Below, one piece after another: positions 29,346 to 39,004 of a DNA stretch of 64,000 bases. This DNA is from Salipiger mangrovisoli (GTDB lineage: Bacteria; Pseudomonadota; Alphaproteobacteria; Rhodobacterales; Rhodobacteraceae), in NCBI RefSeq assembly GCF_015223355.1, contig NZ_JADFFK010000001.1, forward strand, positions 124,001 to 188,000, in the 5' to 3' direction. Each line of letters starts with the position of its first letter. Position 1 is the first letter of the stretch. A model generated the notes under the pieces. That model was not told the DNA's origin and searched no databases. It worked only from the letters and a program-made list of their open reading frames with translations. Both the position numbers and the translations under genes were made by a program.

Positions 29346-29353
<8 letters not shown>
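28772..29353 (+). CDS. YIP1-family integral membrane protein (second of pair)
   Basis: A 193-residue protein with about five transmembrane helices. LLSLAWQTVLAPRDVARTLLDLRLSREALLTGF is the amphipathic N-terminal region typical of YIP1-domain proteins. It appears to be a paralogue-like neighbour of the 169-residue protein in topology, although their sequences differ. ATGA overlap upstream and an 8-base overlap with sufS downstream show translational coupling. I cannot assign a molecular function. Confidence 0.75.
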
Positions 29354-30566
<1,213 letters not shown>

Positions 30567-30595
30567 CCCCGGCAACGCACCCGGCTCCGCCGCCG

Positions 30596-30622
30596 GATTT
30601 GCGTATTTGCAAAGAGAAGAAG
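30596..30622. repeat. 27-base box after sufS (second repeat type)
   Basis: This box begins GATTTGCGTATTTG and ends AAAGAGAAGAAG. It matches the box at 59415-59441 at 25 of 27 positions. It lies 29 bases after the sufS stop and runs into the terminator. The shared AGAAGAA end suggests kinship with the composite element. Confidence 0.7.
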
Positions 30623-30656
30623 CCCCGGAGGTCGCGCGGACCGCCGGGGCTTTCTT
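30620..30656 (+). terminator. Terminator of the suf operon
   Basis: A 9-bp GC stem (AAGCCCCGG at 30620-30628, CCGGGGCTT at 30644-30652) extends into an inner GGTC/GACC pairing and is followed by TTTCTT. With the flanking AGAAGA and TCTTCT the stem can lengthen further. Only the suf operon runs into this T tract. Confidence 0.75.
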
Positions 30657-30710
30657 CTAGGTCCAAATATCCCGGGGGAGGCCGCGCAGCGGACGGGGGC
30701 GGAGCCCCCT
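30652..30710. repeat. Composite palindromic element, single copy
   Basis: The arm (30652-30678) starts TTCTTCTAGGTCC and ends CCCGGGGG. A small hairpin CCGC-GCA-GCGG (30682-30692) and a G5C/GC5 hairpin (30695-30709) follow, in the same order as in the other copies. It lies 16 bases from the glmS stop codon. Confidence 0.8.
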
Positions 30711-30725
30711 CCGTGACCTGCGGGC

Positions 30726-32543
30726 CTATTCCACCGTCACCGATTTCGCGAGGTTGCGCGGCTGGTCCACGTCGGTGCCCTTGGCGATCGCGGCGTGATA
30801 GGCCAGAAGCTGCGCCGGCAGCGCGTAGAGCAACGGAGCAAGGCGCTCGTCGACCTCGGGCAGGGCGATGCTCTGCCAGATGCCGTCCCCGGCCTCCTCG
30901 ATGCCGCGCGCGTCGGAGATCAGGCAGACCTTGCCGCCGCGCGCCATGACCTCCTGCATGTTCGACACGGTCTTGTCGAAGAGCCCGTCGCGGGGGGCCA
31001 TGACGATCACCGGCACCGACTTGTCGATCAGCGCGATCGGCCCGTGCTTGAGTTCTCCGCTGGCATAGGCCTCGGCGTGGATGTAGCTGATTTCCTTGAG
31101 CTTCAATGCGCCTTCGAGGGCCAGCGGGTACATCATGCCACGCCCCAGGAAGAGCACGTCGCGGGCCTCGGAGACCTTGCGGGCCGCCTCGGCGATGGTG
31201 CCGTCGCGGTCGAGCGCGGCGTTGAACAGGCCGGGCAGGGCGCGCAGCTGCGCGAGCAGCTCGGCTTTCTCCGCGGTCGCCATCCGTCCGCGGACCTCGG
31301 CCGCCTTGATGGCGAGCAGCAAGAGCACGTTGAGCTGGCAGGTGAAGGCCTTGGTCGAGGCGACGCCGACCTCCACTCCGGCGTGGATCGGCAGCGCCAG
31401 ATCGCTCTCGCGGGCGATGGTCGAGGTCTCGACGTTGACCACCGAGACGATCCGGTCGGCCCGCCCGGCGCAGTAGCGCAGCGCCGCCAGCGTGTCGGCG
31501 GTTTCGCCCGACTGGCTGACGAAGAGCGCCACGGTGCCCTTGGTGATCGGCGGCTCGCGGTAGCGGAACTCCGAGGCGATATCGACCTCGACGGGGATGC
31601 GCGCCAGCTTCTCGAACCAGTATTTCGCGGTCAGGCAGGCGTAATAGGCGGTGCCGCAGGCAACCAGCACCAGCCGGTCGACCTCGGCGAAGTCCAGCCC
31701 GGGAGCGGGCAGTTCGATCTCGTCGCCCTTGAGGTAGGCCCCGAGCGCCTCGGCCAGCACGGTCGGCTGCTGGGCGATCTCCTTGGCCATGAAGTGCTTG
31801 TAGCCGGCCTTGTCGACCTGCGCCTGGTCGAGCCGCACGCGCTTTTCCTCGCGCCTAACCGGCGCGCCGGTCTCGTCGAAGATCTCGGCGCCGGCGCGGG
31901 TGACCACGGCCCAGTCGCCCTCTTCGAGGTAGGTGATGCGGTCGGTCATCGGGGCGAGCGCGATGGCGTCGCTGCCCACGAACATCTCGCCGCTGCCGTG
32001 GCCGATGGCCAGCGGCGAGCCCTTGCGGGCGGCGACGATGAGATCTTCCTCGCCGTCGAAGAGGAAGGCGAGGGCAAAGGCGCCCTCAAGCCGTCCCAGC
32101 GCCTTGGAGGCGGCCTCGACCGGCGGCAGGCCCTGATCGAGGTGATGCGCGACCAGCATGGCGACGGTCTCGGTGTCGGTCTCGGTCTCGGGCGCGAGGC
32201 CCTGCTCGGCCAGCTCGGCGCGCAGCTCGCGGAAGTTCTCGATGATGCCGTTGTGCACGACCGAGACCTTGCCCGCCCGGTGCGGGTGGGCGTTGCGTTC
32301 GGTGGGGGCGCCATGGGTGGCCCAGCGGGTGTGACCGATCCCGGCCTTGCCCGCCAGTGGCTCGTGCACCAGCAGGTCCTGCAGGTTCACCAGCTTGCCG
32401 ACGGCGCGGCGGCGGTCGAGCCTGCCGTTCTGCACGGTGGCGATGCCCGCGCTGTCATAGCCGCGGTACTCGAGGCGTTTCAGCGCCTCGACCAGCATGG
32501 GGGCAACCTCGTGCTTGCCCAGGACGCCGACGATTCCGCACAT
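30726..32543 (-). CDS. glmS: Glucosamine-6-phosphate synthase (isomerizing)
   Basis: A 605-residue two-domain enzyme that makes glucosamine-6-phosphate from fructose-6-phosphate and glutamine, the first step toward UDP-GlcNAc. The N-terminal glutaminase has the nucleophile Cys2 (MCGIVGVLG) and the HTRWATHG block. Two SIS isomerase domains follow (SQSGETADTLAALR and the C-terminal ELKHGPIALID with KSVTVE ending). It is preceded by glmU on the same strand with a 4-base gap, giving a two-gene hexosamine operon. No glmS ribozyme is seen upstream. Confidence 0.97.
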   Translation of the reverse strand: MCGIVGVLGKHEVAPMLVEALKRLEYRGYDSAGIATVQNGRLDRRRAVGKLVNLQDLLVHEPLAGKAGIGHTRWATHGAPTERNAHPHRAGKVSVVHNGIIENFRELRAELAEQGLAPETETDTETVAMLVAHHLDQGLPPVEAASKALGRLEGAFALAFLFDGEEDLIVAARKGSPLAIGHGSGEMFVGSDAIALAPMTDRITYLEEGDWAVVTRAGAEIFDETGAPVRREEKRVRLDQAQVDKAGYKHFMAKEIAQQPTVLAEALGAYLKGDEIELPAPGLDFAEVDRLVLVACGTAYYACLTAKYWFEKLARIPVEVDIASEFRYREPPITKGTVALFVSQSGETADTLAALRYCAGRADRIVSVVNVETSTIARESDLALPIHAGVEVGVASTKAFTCQLNVLLLLAIKAAEVRGRMATAEKAELLAQLRALPGLFNAALDRDGTIAEAARKVSEARDVLFLGRGMMYPLALEGALKLKEISYIHAEAYASGELKHGPIALIDKSVPVIVMAPRDGLFDKTVSNMQEVMARGGKVCLISDARGIEEAGDGIWQSIALPEVDERLAPLLYALPAQLLAYHAAIAKGTDVDQPRNLAKSVTVE

Positions 32544-32547
32544 GGTC

Positions 32548-33915
32548 TTATCCTTCCTTGGCGTCTTGGGCGGCTTTCTGTGCCGCCTTCCGGGCGCGGA
32601 GCATCTCGCGCAGCTTGGTCGCGAAGCCCGGCTTGGTCACCTGTTTCGTGCGCCCCAGCGCCAGCGCGCCGGCGGGCACGTCCTCGGTCACCACCGAGCC
32701 GGAGCCGGTCATCGCGCCGTCGCCGACGGTGACCGGGGCAACCAGCATGGTGTCGGAGCCGATGAAGGCGTCCTTGCCGATGGTGGTGCGGTGCTTGAAG
32801 AAGCCGTCGTAGTTGCAGGTGATCGTGCCCGCGCCGATGTTCGTGCGCTCGCCGATATCGGCATCGCCGATGTAGGTCAGGTGGTTGGCCTTCACGCCCT
32901 CGGCAAGGTAGGCGTTCTTCACCTCGACGAAGTTGCCGACGTGGACCTCCTCGGCCAGCTCGGCGCCGGGGCGCAGGCGGGCGTAGGGGCCGACGATGGC
33001 GCCGCGGCTGACGTGGCAGCCCTCGAGGTGGCTGAACGCCCGGATGCGGGCGCCGGTCTCGATGGTCACGCCGGGGCCGAAGACCACGTTGGGTTCGATC
33101 TCGGCGTCGCGGCCGATGTAGGTGTCCCAGGCGAGGAAGACCGTCTCGGGAGCGGTCATCTGCACGCCCTCGTCCAGCAGTTCGGCGCGCTTGCGGGCCT
33201 GGAAGGCGGCCTCGGCGGCGCGCAGCTCGGCGCGGGAGTTGATGCCCAGCGTCTCGGCCTCGTCGCAGCGCACGACGCCCGCCGAAAGGCCACGGGAGCG
33301 GGCGATCTCGACGATGTCGGTGAGATAGTATTCACCCGAGGCATTGTCGTTGCCCACCGCGTCGATCAGCTCGAAGAGAGTCCTGCTTCCGGCGCAGACG
33401 ACGCCAGAGTTGCATAGCGTGATGGCGCGCTCGGCGTCGGAGGCATCCTTGAACTCGACGATCCGTTCCAGCGCGTCACCTTCGGCGATCAGCCGGCCGT
33501 AGCGGCCCGGATCCGCAGCCTCGAAACCCAGCACCACCACGTCATGCCGCGCGCGGGCGTCGCGCATCGCCTCGAGCGTCGCTTCGGTGATGAAGGGCGT
33601 ATCGCCGTAGAGCACCAGCGCGTCGCCGTCGAACCCGTCAAGCGCGGGACGCGCCTGCGCGACCGCATGGGCGGTGCCGAGCTGCTCTTCCTGGAGCACC
33701 ACCTGCGCCTCCGGGGCAAACTCGGCGGTCGAGGCCTCGACCTCGGCCGCGCCATGGCCAGCCACCACGACCGAGCGGGACGGCTCCAGCGCCTGACCGG
33801 CGCGCAGCGCGTGCCACAGCAGCGGGGCCTGGGCGAGGCGGTGGAGGACCTTGGGGAGATCGGACTCCATGCGGGTGCCCTTGCCTGCGGCAAGGAGGAT
33901 CAGAGCAAGGCTCAT
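32548..33915 (-). CDS. glmU: Bifunctional GlcNAc-1-P uridyltransferase / GlcN-1-P acetyltransferase
   Basis: A 455-residue enzyme that makes UDP-GlcNAc for peptidoglycan and LPS. The N-terminal uridyltransferase has LAAGKGTRMESDLPKVLH (about 7-24), and the C-terminal half is a left-handed beta-helix of hexapeptide repeats ending with acetyl-CoA site residues (GSDTMLVAPVTVGDGAMTGS). ATG 33915 (MSLALILLAAG) is the family start. The longer upstream frame overlaps the divergent gph region and was rejected. Coupled to glmS. Confidence 0.96.
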   Translation of the reverse strand: MSLALILLAAGKGTRMESDLPKVLHRLAQAPLLWHALRAGQALEPSRSVVVAGHGAAEVEASTAEFAPEAQVVLQEEQLGTAHAVAQARPALDGFDGDALVLYGDTPFITEATLEAMRDARARHDVVVLGFEAADPGRYGRLIAEGDALERIVEFKDASDAERAITLCNSGVVCAGSRTLFELIDAVGNDNASGEYYLTDIVEIARSRGLSAGVVRCDEAETLGINSRAELRAAEAAFQARKRAELLDEGVQMTAPETVFLAWDTYIGRDAEIEPNVVFGPGVTIETGARIRAFSHLEGCHVSRGAIVGPYARLRPGAELAEEVHVGNFVEVKNAYLAEGVKANHLTYIGDADIGERTNIGAGTITCNYDGFFKHRTTIGKDAFIGSDTMLVAPVTVGDGAMTGSGSVVTEDVPAGALALGRTKQVTKPGFATKLREMLRARKAAQKAAQDAKEG

Positions 33916-34036
33916 GCGGTTTCCTGTTTGTCTTCTGCCTGCGCCCGTTTTATCCGCTTGGGGCAGGGGGGCAAGGGACCCCGTTTCACGTTGGATTTCA
34001 GCCTGTGACAGGGCCGGGCGGAAGGGACAAGCCAGA

Positions 34037-34699
34037 ATGCGTACGGTGGTCTTCGATCTCGACGGCACGCTTGCCGACACCAGTGGTGACCTGATCGCCG
34101 CGGCCAACGCCTGTTTCGAGGGCATGGGGCTGGAGGTGCGGCTCGATCCGCTGGCCGACGCGGGCATCGCGGTGAAGGGCGGGCGCGCCATGCTGACCGC
34201 CGGGCTCGATCGCGCCGGAGCCTTTTCCGAGGAGCTGATCGCGCGCTGGTATCCCGAGCTGCTGTCGGTCTACGGCGAGGCGATCGACCGCTACACCCGC
34301 TTCTACCCCGGCGCGCTCGAGGCTGTCGCGGGGCTGCGCGACGCGGGCTACAGGGTCAGCATCTGCACCAACAAGCCCGAGGGCCTGGCCGAGACGCTGA
34401 TGCAGCGCATGGGCGCGCGCGGGCACTTCGACGCCCTGATCGGCGCCGACACGCTGCCGGTGCGCAAGCCCGATCCCGCGCCCTATGTCGCGGCGGTGGA
34501 ACGCGCGGGCGGGCAGGTGGCGCAGAGCCTGCTGGTCGGCGACACTGCGACCGACCGCAACACCGCGCGGGCGGCGGGCGTGCCCTGCATCCTCGTCGGC
34601 TTCGGCCCCGATGGCACGGCGGTCTCGGCGCTGGAACCCGAAGCGATGATCGGGCATTTCGACGAGCTGGCCGGGGCGGTGGCGCGGCTGATCGGCTGA
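34037..34699 (+). CDS. gph: HAD hydrolase, phosphoglycolate phosphatase
   Basis: A 220-residue HAD-superfamily phosphatase. Motif I is VVFDLDGTLADT (4-15) with the nucleophilic Asp. SICTNKPEGLAETL contains the motif II Thr. RKPDPAPY carries the motif III Lys, and LLVGDTATDRNTARAAG carries the motif IV acidic pair. The whole resembles Gph-type enzymes that clear 2-phosphoglycolate; related substrates are possible. ATG 34037 follows GGGACAAG. It is divergent from glmU across 121 bases. Confidence 0.85.
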   Translation: MRTVVFDLDGTLADTSGDLIAAANACFEGMGLEVRLDPLADAGIAVKGGRAMLTAGLDRAGAFSEELIARWYPELLSVYGEAIDRYTRFYPGALEAVAGLRDAGYRVSICTNKPEGLAETLMQRMGARGHFDALIGADTLPVRKPDPAPYVAAVERAGGQVAQSLLVGDTATDRNTARAAGVPCILVGFGPDGTAVSALEPEAMIGHFDELAGAVARLIG

Positions 34700-34779
34700 A
34701 GGGCGCGTCGGAGCGGCGCGCACATCGCTGTGTGCCCTTGCGCATTGACCGCGCGGCAGCGCGGGCGCATCAATGCCCC

Positions 34780-36006
34780 ATGACCGAGCACCCGAAGACC
34801 GAGACCCTCACCGCCGAACGCTTCACCGGCAGCTTCACCCAGCAGGAGCCGATCCCCGAGGCGGGCATCGCCGCCGCGCTCGAGGTGCTGCGCCACGGCC
34901 GCCTGCACCGCTACAACACTGCCCCCGGCGAGACCGCCGAGACCGCGCTCTTGGAGCAGGAATTTGCCGCCTTCACCGGCGCGCGCTACTGCGTCGCCGT
35001 GGCCTCGGGCGGCTACGCGCTCGGCTGCGCCCTGCGCGCGCTCGGGGTGCAGCCCGGCGAGACGGTGCTGACCAATGCCTTCACCCTCGCGCCGGTGCCG
35101 GGTGCGATTGCTTCTCTCGGCGCGGTGCCGGCCTTTGTCGGGGTCACCGAGGATCTGGTGATCGACCTCGACGATCTTGCCGCCAAGCTGCCGCAGGCGC
35201 GGGTGCTGATGCTCAGTCACATGCGTGGGCATCTGTGCGACATGGACCGGCTCATGGCGCTCTGTGACGCCGCCGGAGTTCAGGTGATCGAGGATTGCGC
35301 CCACACCATGGGCGCGGCTTGGAACGGCACCCCCTCGGGGCGGCACGGGGCGATCGGCTGCTATTCGACGCAGACCTACAAGCACATGAACTCGGGCGAG
35401 GGCGGTTTTCTGGTCACCGACGACGCGGACCTTGCCGCCCGCGCGGTGATGCTCTCGGGCAGCTACATGCTCTACGAGCGCCACCTTGCCGCGCCGGGAC
35501 CCGAGGCCTTCGAGCGGGTGAAATACGTCACCCCCAACGTCTCGGGACGGATGGACAACCTGCGCGCCGCGTTGCTGCGTCCGCAGCTCGCCGATCTTCC
35601 CGCGCAGATCGACCGCTGGAATGACCGATACCGCGCGGTCGAGGCGGGGCTGCGTGGCACACCCGGCCTCACGCTGATCGAACGCCCCGCGGCCGAGCGC
35701 TTCGTCGGCTCCTCGATCCAGGCACTGGTCCTCGACTGGTCGCCCGAGGCGATCCGGCAATTGCTGGCACGCTGCGCTGCCCGAGGCGTCGAGCTGAAAT
35801 GGTTCGGCGGCCGGGAACCCGTCGCCTTCACCTCGCGTTACGACAGCTGGCGCTATGCGCCTTCCGAGCCCATGCCGGCCACCGACCGCATCCTGACCGG
35901 CATTCTTGACATGCGCCTGCCGCTGACCTTCAGCCTCGACGATTGCGCGCTGATCGCAAGGATCATCCGCGCCGAGGTCTCGGCGGTCTACCAGCAGGCA
36001 GCCTGA
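34780..36006 (+). CDS. DegT/DnrJ/EryC1/StrS family aminotransferase
   Basis: A 408-residue PLP enzyme. The family blocks are AVASGGYALGCALRALG (about 72-88), IEDCAHTMGAAW (about 169-180) and the Schiff-base lysine in YSTQTYKHMNSGEGGFL (about 195-211). These proteins usually transaminate nucleotide-linked sugars or amino-sugar precursors, but no sugar-nucleotide genes are nearby, so the substrate is open. An orphan location between gph and xdhC. The ATG at 34780 has no strong Shine-Dalgarno sequence. The GC-rich TTG upstream (34732) is less likely. Confidence 0.82.
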   Translation: MTEHPKTETLTAERFTGSFTQQEPIPEAGIAAALEVLRHGRLHRYNTAPGETAETALLEQEFAAFTGARYCVAVASGGYALGCALRALGVQPGETVLTNAFTLAPVPGAIASLGAVPAFVGVTEDLVIDLDDLAAKLPQARVLMLSHMRGHLCDMDRLMALCDAAGVQVIEDCAHTMGAAWNGTPSGRHGAIGCYSTQTYKHMNSGEGGFLVTDDADLAARAVMLSGSYMLYERHLAAPGPEAFERVKYVTPNVSGRMDNLRAALLRPQLADLPAQIDRWNDRYRAVEAGLRGTPGLTLIERPAAERFVGSSIQALVLDWSPEAIRQLLARCAARGVELKWFGGREPVAFTSRYDSWRYAPSEPMPATDRILTGILDMRLPLTFSLDDCALIARIIRAEVSAVYQQAA

Positions 36007-36058
36007 CCTTCCGGGCAACCGGCCCGTTCCCAGTTCCAGACGCGGAGGAGCGTCCGAC

Positions 36059-37063
36059 ATGACCGACAGCACGACCGATCCCAAGCCCGCGGCAGCCCGC
36101 GCGTTCGACGCCATCCCCGAAACCGCGCTCGCCTGGCATCGTGCGGGGCGCGGGGCAGCGTTGGCGACGGTGATCCAGACCTGGGGCTCCGCCCCGCGCC
36201 GCACCGGCGCGCAACTCGCCATCTCGGGCGACGGCGAGATCGAGGGCTCGGTCTCGGGCGGCTGCGTCGAGGGGGCGGTGATCACCGAGGCGCTCGAGGC
36301 ACTGGCCGAGGGCAAGGCGCGGGAGCTGGAGTTCGGCGTCTCGGACGATGACGCCTTTGCCGTTGGCCTCGCCTGCGGCGGCACCATCCGCGTGCTGGTC
36401 GAGCCGGTGGGCTCGGCGCTGCCCGAAGCGCTGCTGGCCGAGCTTTGCGAGGCCCGCGCCGCGCGCACCCCCGTGGCCTATGTGGCCGATCTGGACAGCG
36501 ACGCACGGGCGCTGGCCTACGACGGGCACGAGACCGCCTTCCGCATGGACCGTTCGGGCTTCGTCGAGGAAAGTCGCAGCTTCGTCGCCATCCACAACCC
36601 GCCGCTGCGGCTCCTGGTGGTCGGCGCGGTGCATATCGCGCAGGCGCTGTTGCCGATGGCGCGCATCGCCGGTTACGACCCGGTGCTGATCGACCCGCGC
36701 GGCGCCTTCGGCTCCACGGCGCGCTTCCCCGGTGAGACCATCCTCGACGACTGGCCCGACGAGGCGGTGACGAAGCTGGGGCTCGACACCCGCACCGCGC
36801 TGGTGCTGCTCACCCATGACCCCAAGCTCGACGATCCCGCCATCGAGGCGGCGCTGCGCTCCCGGGTTTTCTACATCGGCGCGCTCGGCTCCAGCCGCAC
36901 CCATGCCAAGCGCGTGGCGCGGCTGACCGAGGCGGGTTTCACCGAAGCCGAGATCGCGTTCATCCACGGCCCCATCGGCCTCGACATCGGCGCGTCCGGC
37001 CCGGCCGAGATCGCCGTGTCGATCCTCGCCGAGATGACCCGCGTGCTGAGGCAGGGCGCATGA
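36059..37063 (+). CDS. XdhC/CoxI family protein (molybdoenzyme maturation)
   Basis: A 334-residue protein. The N-terminal XdhC_CoxI domain includes LATVIQTWGSAPRRTGAQLAIS (about 35-56) and GSVSGGCVEGAV (about 63-74). The C-terminal Rossmann domain includes LLVVGAVHIAQALLPMA and FYIGALGSSRTHAKRV. The family inserts sulfurated molybdenum cofactor into xanthine dehydrogenase or CO dehydrogenase-type enzymes. Its stop overlaps the next ATG (ATGA). No xdhAB or coxMSL genes are in the window, so the client enzyme is elsewhere. Confidence 0.88.
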   Translation: MTDSTTDPKPAAARAFDAIPETALAWHRAGRGAALATVIQTWGSAPRRTGAQLAISGDGEIEGSVSGGCVEGAVITEALEALAEGKARELEFGVSDDDAFAVGLACGGTIRVLVEPVGSALPEALLAELCEARAARTPVAYVADLDSDARALAYDGHETAFRMDRSGFVEESRSFVAIHNPPLRLLVVGAVHIAQALLPMARIAGYDPVLIDPRGAFGSTARFPGETILDDWPDEAVTKLGLDTRTALVLLTHDPKLDDPAIEAALRSRVFYIGALGSSRTHAKRVARLTEAGFTEAEIAFIHGPIGLDIGASGPAEIAVSILAEMTRVLRQGA

Positions 37064-38061
37064 AGTTCGGCCCGCTGCCGCTGGCCGGGGCAGAGGGGGC
37101 GGTGCTCGCCCATTCGGTCGCGATGCCCGGCGCGCGGCTGAAGAAGGGGCACGTGCTGACGGCCGGCGACCTCGACGCGCTGCGCGCGGCGGGTCTGTCG
37201 GAGGTCGTCGCGGCACGGCTCGAGCCGGGGGACGTGTCCGAGGATGCGGCGGCCCGGCACCTGGCGGAAGCGCTGCTGCCCGACCCGGAAGCCGCGCATC
37301 TGCGCATCGGCCCGGCGACCACCGGCCGGGTCAACCTGCATGCGCTCGGCCCCGGTGTGATCGAGGTCGACGCGGCGCGCATCAACGCGGTCAACGCCGT
37401 GCATCCGATGATCACCGTGGCGACGCTACGACCCTGGCAGCGCTGCGCGCCGCGCGCCATGGTCGCGACGGTCAAGATCATCTCCTACGCCGTGCCCGAG
37501 GCGGCGCTTGCGGCCGCTTGCGCCGCGGCGCAGGGCGGCGCGCTGCGCCTGCACCGGCCGGTGGCACGGACCGCCACGCTGATCGAGACCGACGTCGCCA
37601 ACGATCCCGCCGCGCTCGGCGACAAGGGCCGCCGCGCCACCCGCGCAAGGCTTGAGCGTTTCGGCACCGAGCTCGGCCCGCGCGTGCTGGTGCCGCATCG
37701 CACCGCGCCGCTGGCGGCGGCGATCCGCAAGGCGCCGGGTGACATCATCCTCATTCTCACAGGCTCGGCCACCTCGGACCTGCACGACGTCGCGCCCGAG
37801 GCGCTGCGCGCGGCCGGCGGCGAGGTCAGCCATTTCGGCATGCCGGTCGATCCGGGCAACCTGCTGTTCTACGGTCGCCTCGGCACGCGGCCGGTGATCG
37901 GCCTGCCGGGCTGCGCCCGCTCGCCGGCGATCAACGGCGCGGACTGGGTGCTGGAGCGGCTGATCTGCGGCCGCGAGGTTAGCCCGTCCGAGATCGCCGC
38001 GATGGGCGTCGGCGGGCTGCTGAAGGAGCCGCCGTCGCGCCCGCGCCCGCGCGAGGGATGA
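37060..38061 (+). CDS. Molybdopterin-binding protein (MoeA/MogA-like domain)
   Basis: A 333-residue protein with the MoCF/MogA-like binding domain in its C-terminal half. VPHRTAPLAAAIRKAPGD, ILILTGSATSDLHDVAPEALRAAGGE (about 225-252) and GLPGCARSPAINGADWVLERLICG (about 284-307) are typical of molybdopterin-binding folds. The N-terminal part resembles the segment found before this domain in proteins that also carry a MobA-like transferase, which is missing here. ATGA overlap with xdhC implies joint work in molybdenum cofactor supply. Confidence 0.8.
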   Translation: MKFGPLPLAGAEGAVLAHSVAMPGARLKKGHVLTAGDLDALRAAGLSEVVAARLEPGDVSEDAAARHLAEALLPDPEAAHLRIGPATTGRVNLHALGPGVIEVDAARINAVNAVHPMITVATLRPWQRCAPRAMVATVKIISYAVPEAALAAACAAAQGGALRLHRPVARTATLIETDVANDPAALGDKGRRATRARLERFGTELGPRVLVPHRTAPLAAAIRKAPGDIILILTGSATSDLHDVAPEALRAAGGEVSHFGMPVDPGNLLFYGRLGTRPVIGLPGCARSPAINGADWVLERLICGREVSPSEIAAMGVGGLLKEPPSRPRPREG

Positions 38062-38093
38062 GCGCGTCGGCTTCCGAGACGCTGCCCCGGCCA

Positions 38094-38152
38094 TTCTTCT
38101 AGGCAGAAATATCCCGGGGGGACCGCCGCAGGCGGGCGGGGGCGGAGCCCCC
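38094..38152. repeat. Composite palindromic element, single copy (CAG subtype)
   Basis: The arm (38094-38120) begins TTCTTCTAGGCAG instead of GGTCC and ends CCCGGGGG. The hairpins CCGCC-GCA-GGCGG (38123-38135) and G5CGGAGC5 (38138-38152) follow. It lies 32 bases after the molybdopterin gene and before infC on the other strand. Confidence 0.8.
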
Positions 38153-38173
38153 AACTTCCCCGCCTCCAAAAGC

Positions 38174-38204
38174 AAAACCCGCCGGCGGCAGCGCGGCGGG
38201 TTTT
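38174..38204. terminator. Bidirectional terminator between the molybdopterin gene and infC
   Basis: A 10-bp stem (AAAACCCGCC at 38174-38183, GGCGGGTTTT at 38195-38204) has T runs on both strands, as expected between convergent genes. It lies 37 bases beyond the infC stop. Confidence 0.8.
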
Positions 38205-38240
38205 CCTCAGCGGATCCGCGAAGGGATCACTTGGAATGTC

Positions 38241-38786
38241 TTACTTGACGGCCGGCCCGATCATCATGACCATCTGGCGGCCTTCCATCTTGGGCATGTT
38301 CTCGACCTTGCCCACTTCCTTGACGTCTTCCGCCACGCGCTCGAGCAGTTCGCGGCCAAGGTTCTGGTGGGCCATTTCGCGGCCACGGAAGCGCAGGGTA
38401 ATCTTCACCTTGTCGCCACCTTCGAGGAACTTCAGCACGTTGCGCATCTTGACATCATAGTCGTGCGTGTCGGTGCCGGGGCGGAATTTGACTTCCTTGA
38501 CCTCGATGGTCTTCTGCTTCTTCCGCGCTTCGCTCTCACGCTTCTGCTGTTCGTACTTGAACTTGCCGAAGTCCATGATCTTGCAGACGGGCGGCTTGGC
38601 GTTGGGCGAGATCTCGACCAGATCGAGCCCCGCTTCCTCTGCCATCTCCATCGCGCGAGCGGGAGTCTGCACACCGAGGTTTTCACCTTCGGCGCCGATC
38701 AGGCGGATTTCAGGAGCCCGGATGCGATCGTTGACGCGGGGGCCGGTGTCGCGCGTCGGGGGCGCGTTGTGAGGTCTGCGAGCTAT
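38241..38786 (-). CDS. infC: Translation initiation factor IF-3, apparent AUA start
   Basis: A 181-residue IF-3. The N-domain includes [22 protein letters not shown], and the linker and C-domain include [20 protein letters not shown] and [16 protein letters not shown]. Family members usually begin just before RRPHNAPP. The only codon there in frame is ATA at 38786, with AAAGGA eight bases upstream. The nearest alternative is a TTG 22 codons further up without a Shine-Dalgarno sequence. E. coli infC starts with AUU so that IF-3 represses its own translation, and AUA here would fit the same logic. It is alone, without rpmI/rplT following. Confidence 0.9.
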   Translation of the reverse strand: MARRPHNAPPTRDTGPRVNDRIRAPEIRLIGAEGENLGVQTPARAMEMAEEAGLDLVEISPNAKPPVCKIMDFGKFKYEQQKRESEARKKQKTIEVKEVKFRPGTDTHDYDVKMRNVLKFLEGGDKVKITLRFRGREMAHQNLGRELLERVAEDVKEVGKVENMPKMEGRQMVMMIGPAVK

Positions 38787-38794
38787 GGTTTTCG

Positions 38795-38800
38795 TCCTTT
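38795..38800 (-). promoter_or_regulatory. Shine-Dalgarno sequence deciding the infC AUA start
   Basis: AAAGGA on the minus strand, eight bases before the ATA codon at 38784-38786. No ATG, GTG or TTG lies within this range in frame, so the site supports the non-canonical start. Confidence 0.65.
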
Positions 38801-39004
38801 GTTGCCGTGTCTCGTAGGCGCGCAAAGTAGTGCTCTGGGCGGGGTGTTTCAAGCGACAATTGGCCGAAACGGCGCATAGGCGAGCCTCAACCCGCTCATC
38901 CGGTGCGCGAGGCCCCGCGGATGACCCGAGGTGCGGGTGATCATGCGAAGCTGAGTGCCTATCTCACATCGACGCGACCTCACGCGAGACTGGAGACATT
39001 TGAG

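Noticed and set aside
32544..32570. glmS ribozyme upstream of glmS
   Set aside because: glmU ends four bases before glmS, leaving no room, and this ribozyme is a Gram-positive feature.
34732..34779. Extended start of the DegT aminotransferase at 34732
   Set aside because: The added 16 residues are unlike the family, and a standard ATG follows at 34780.
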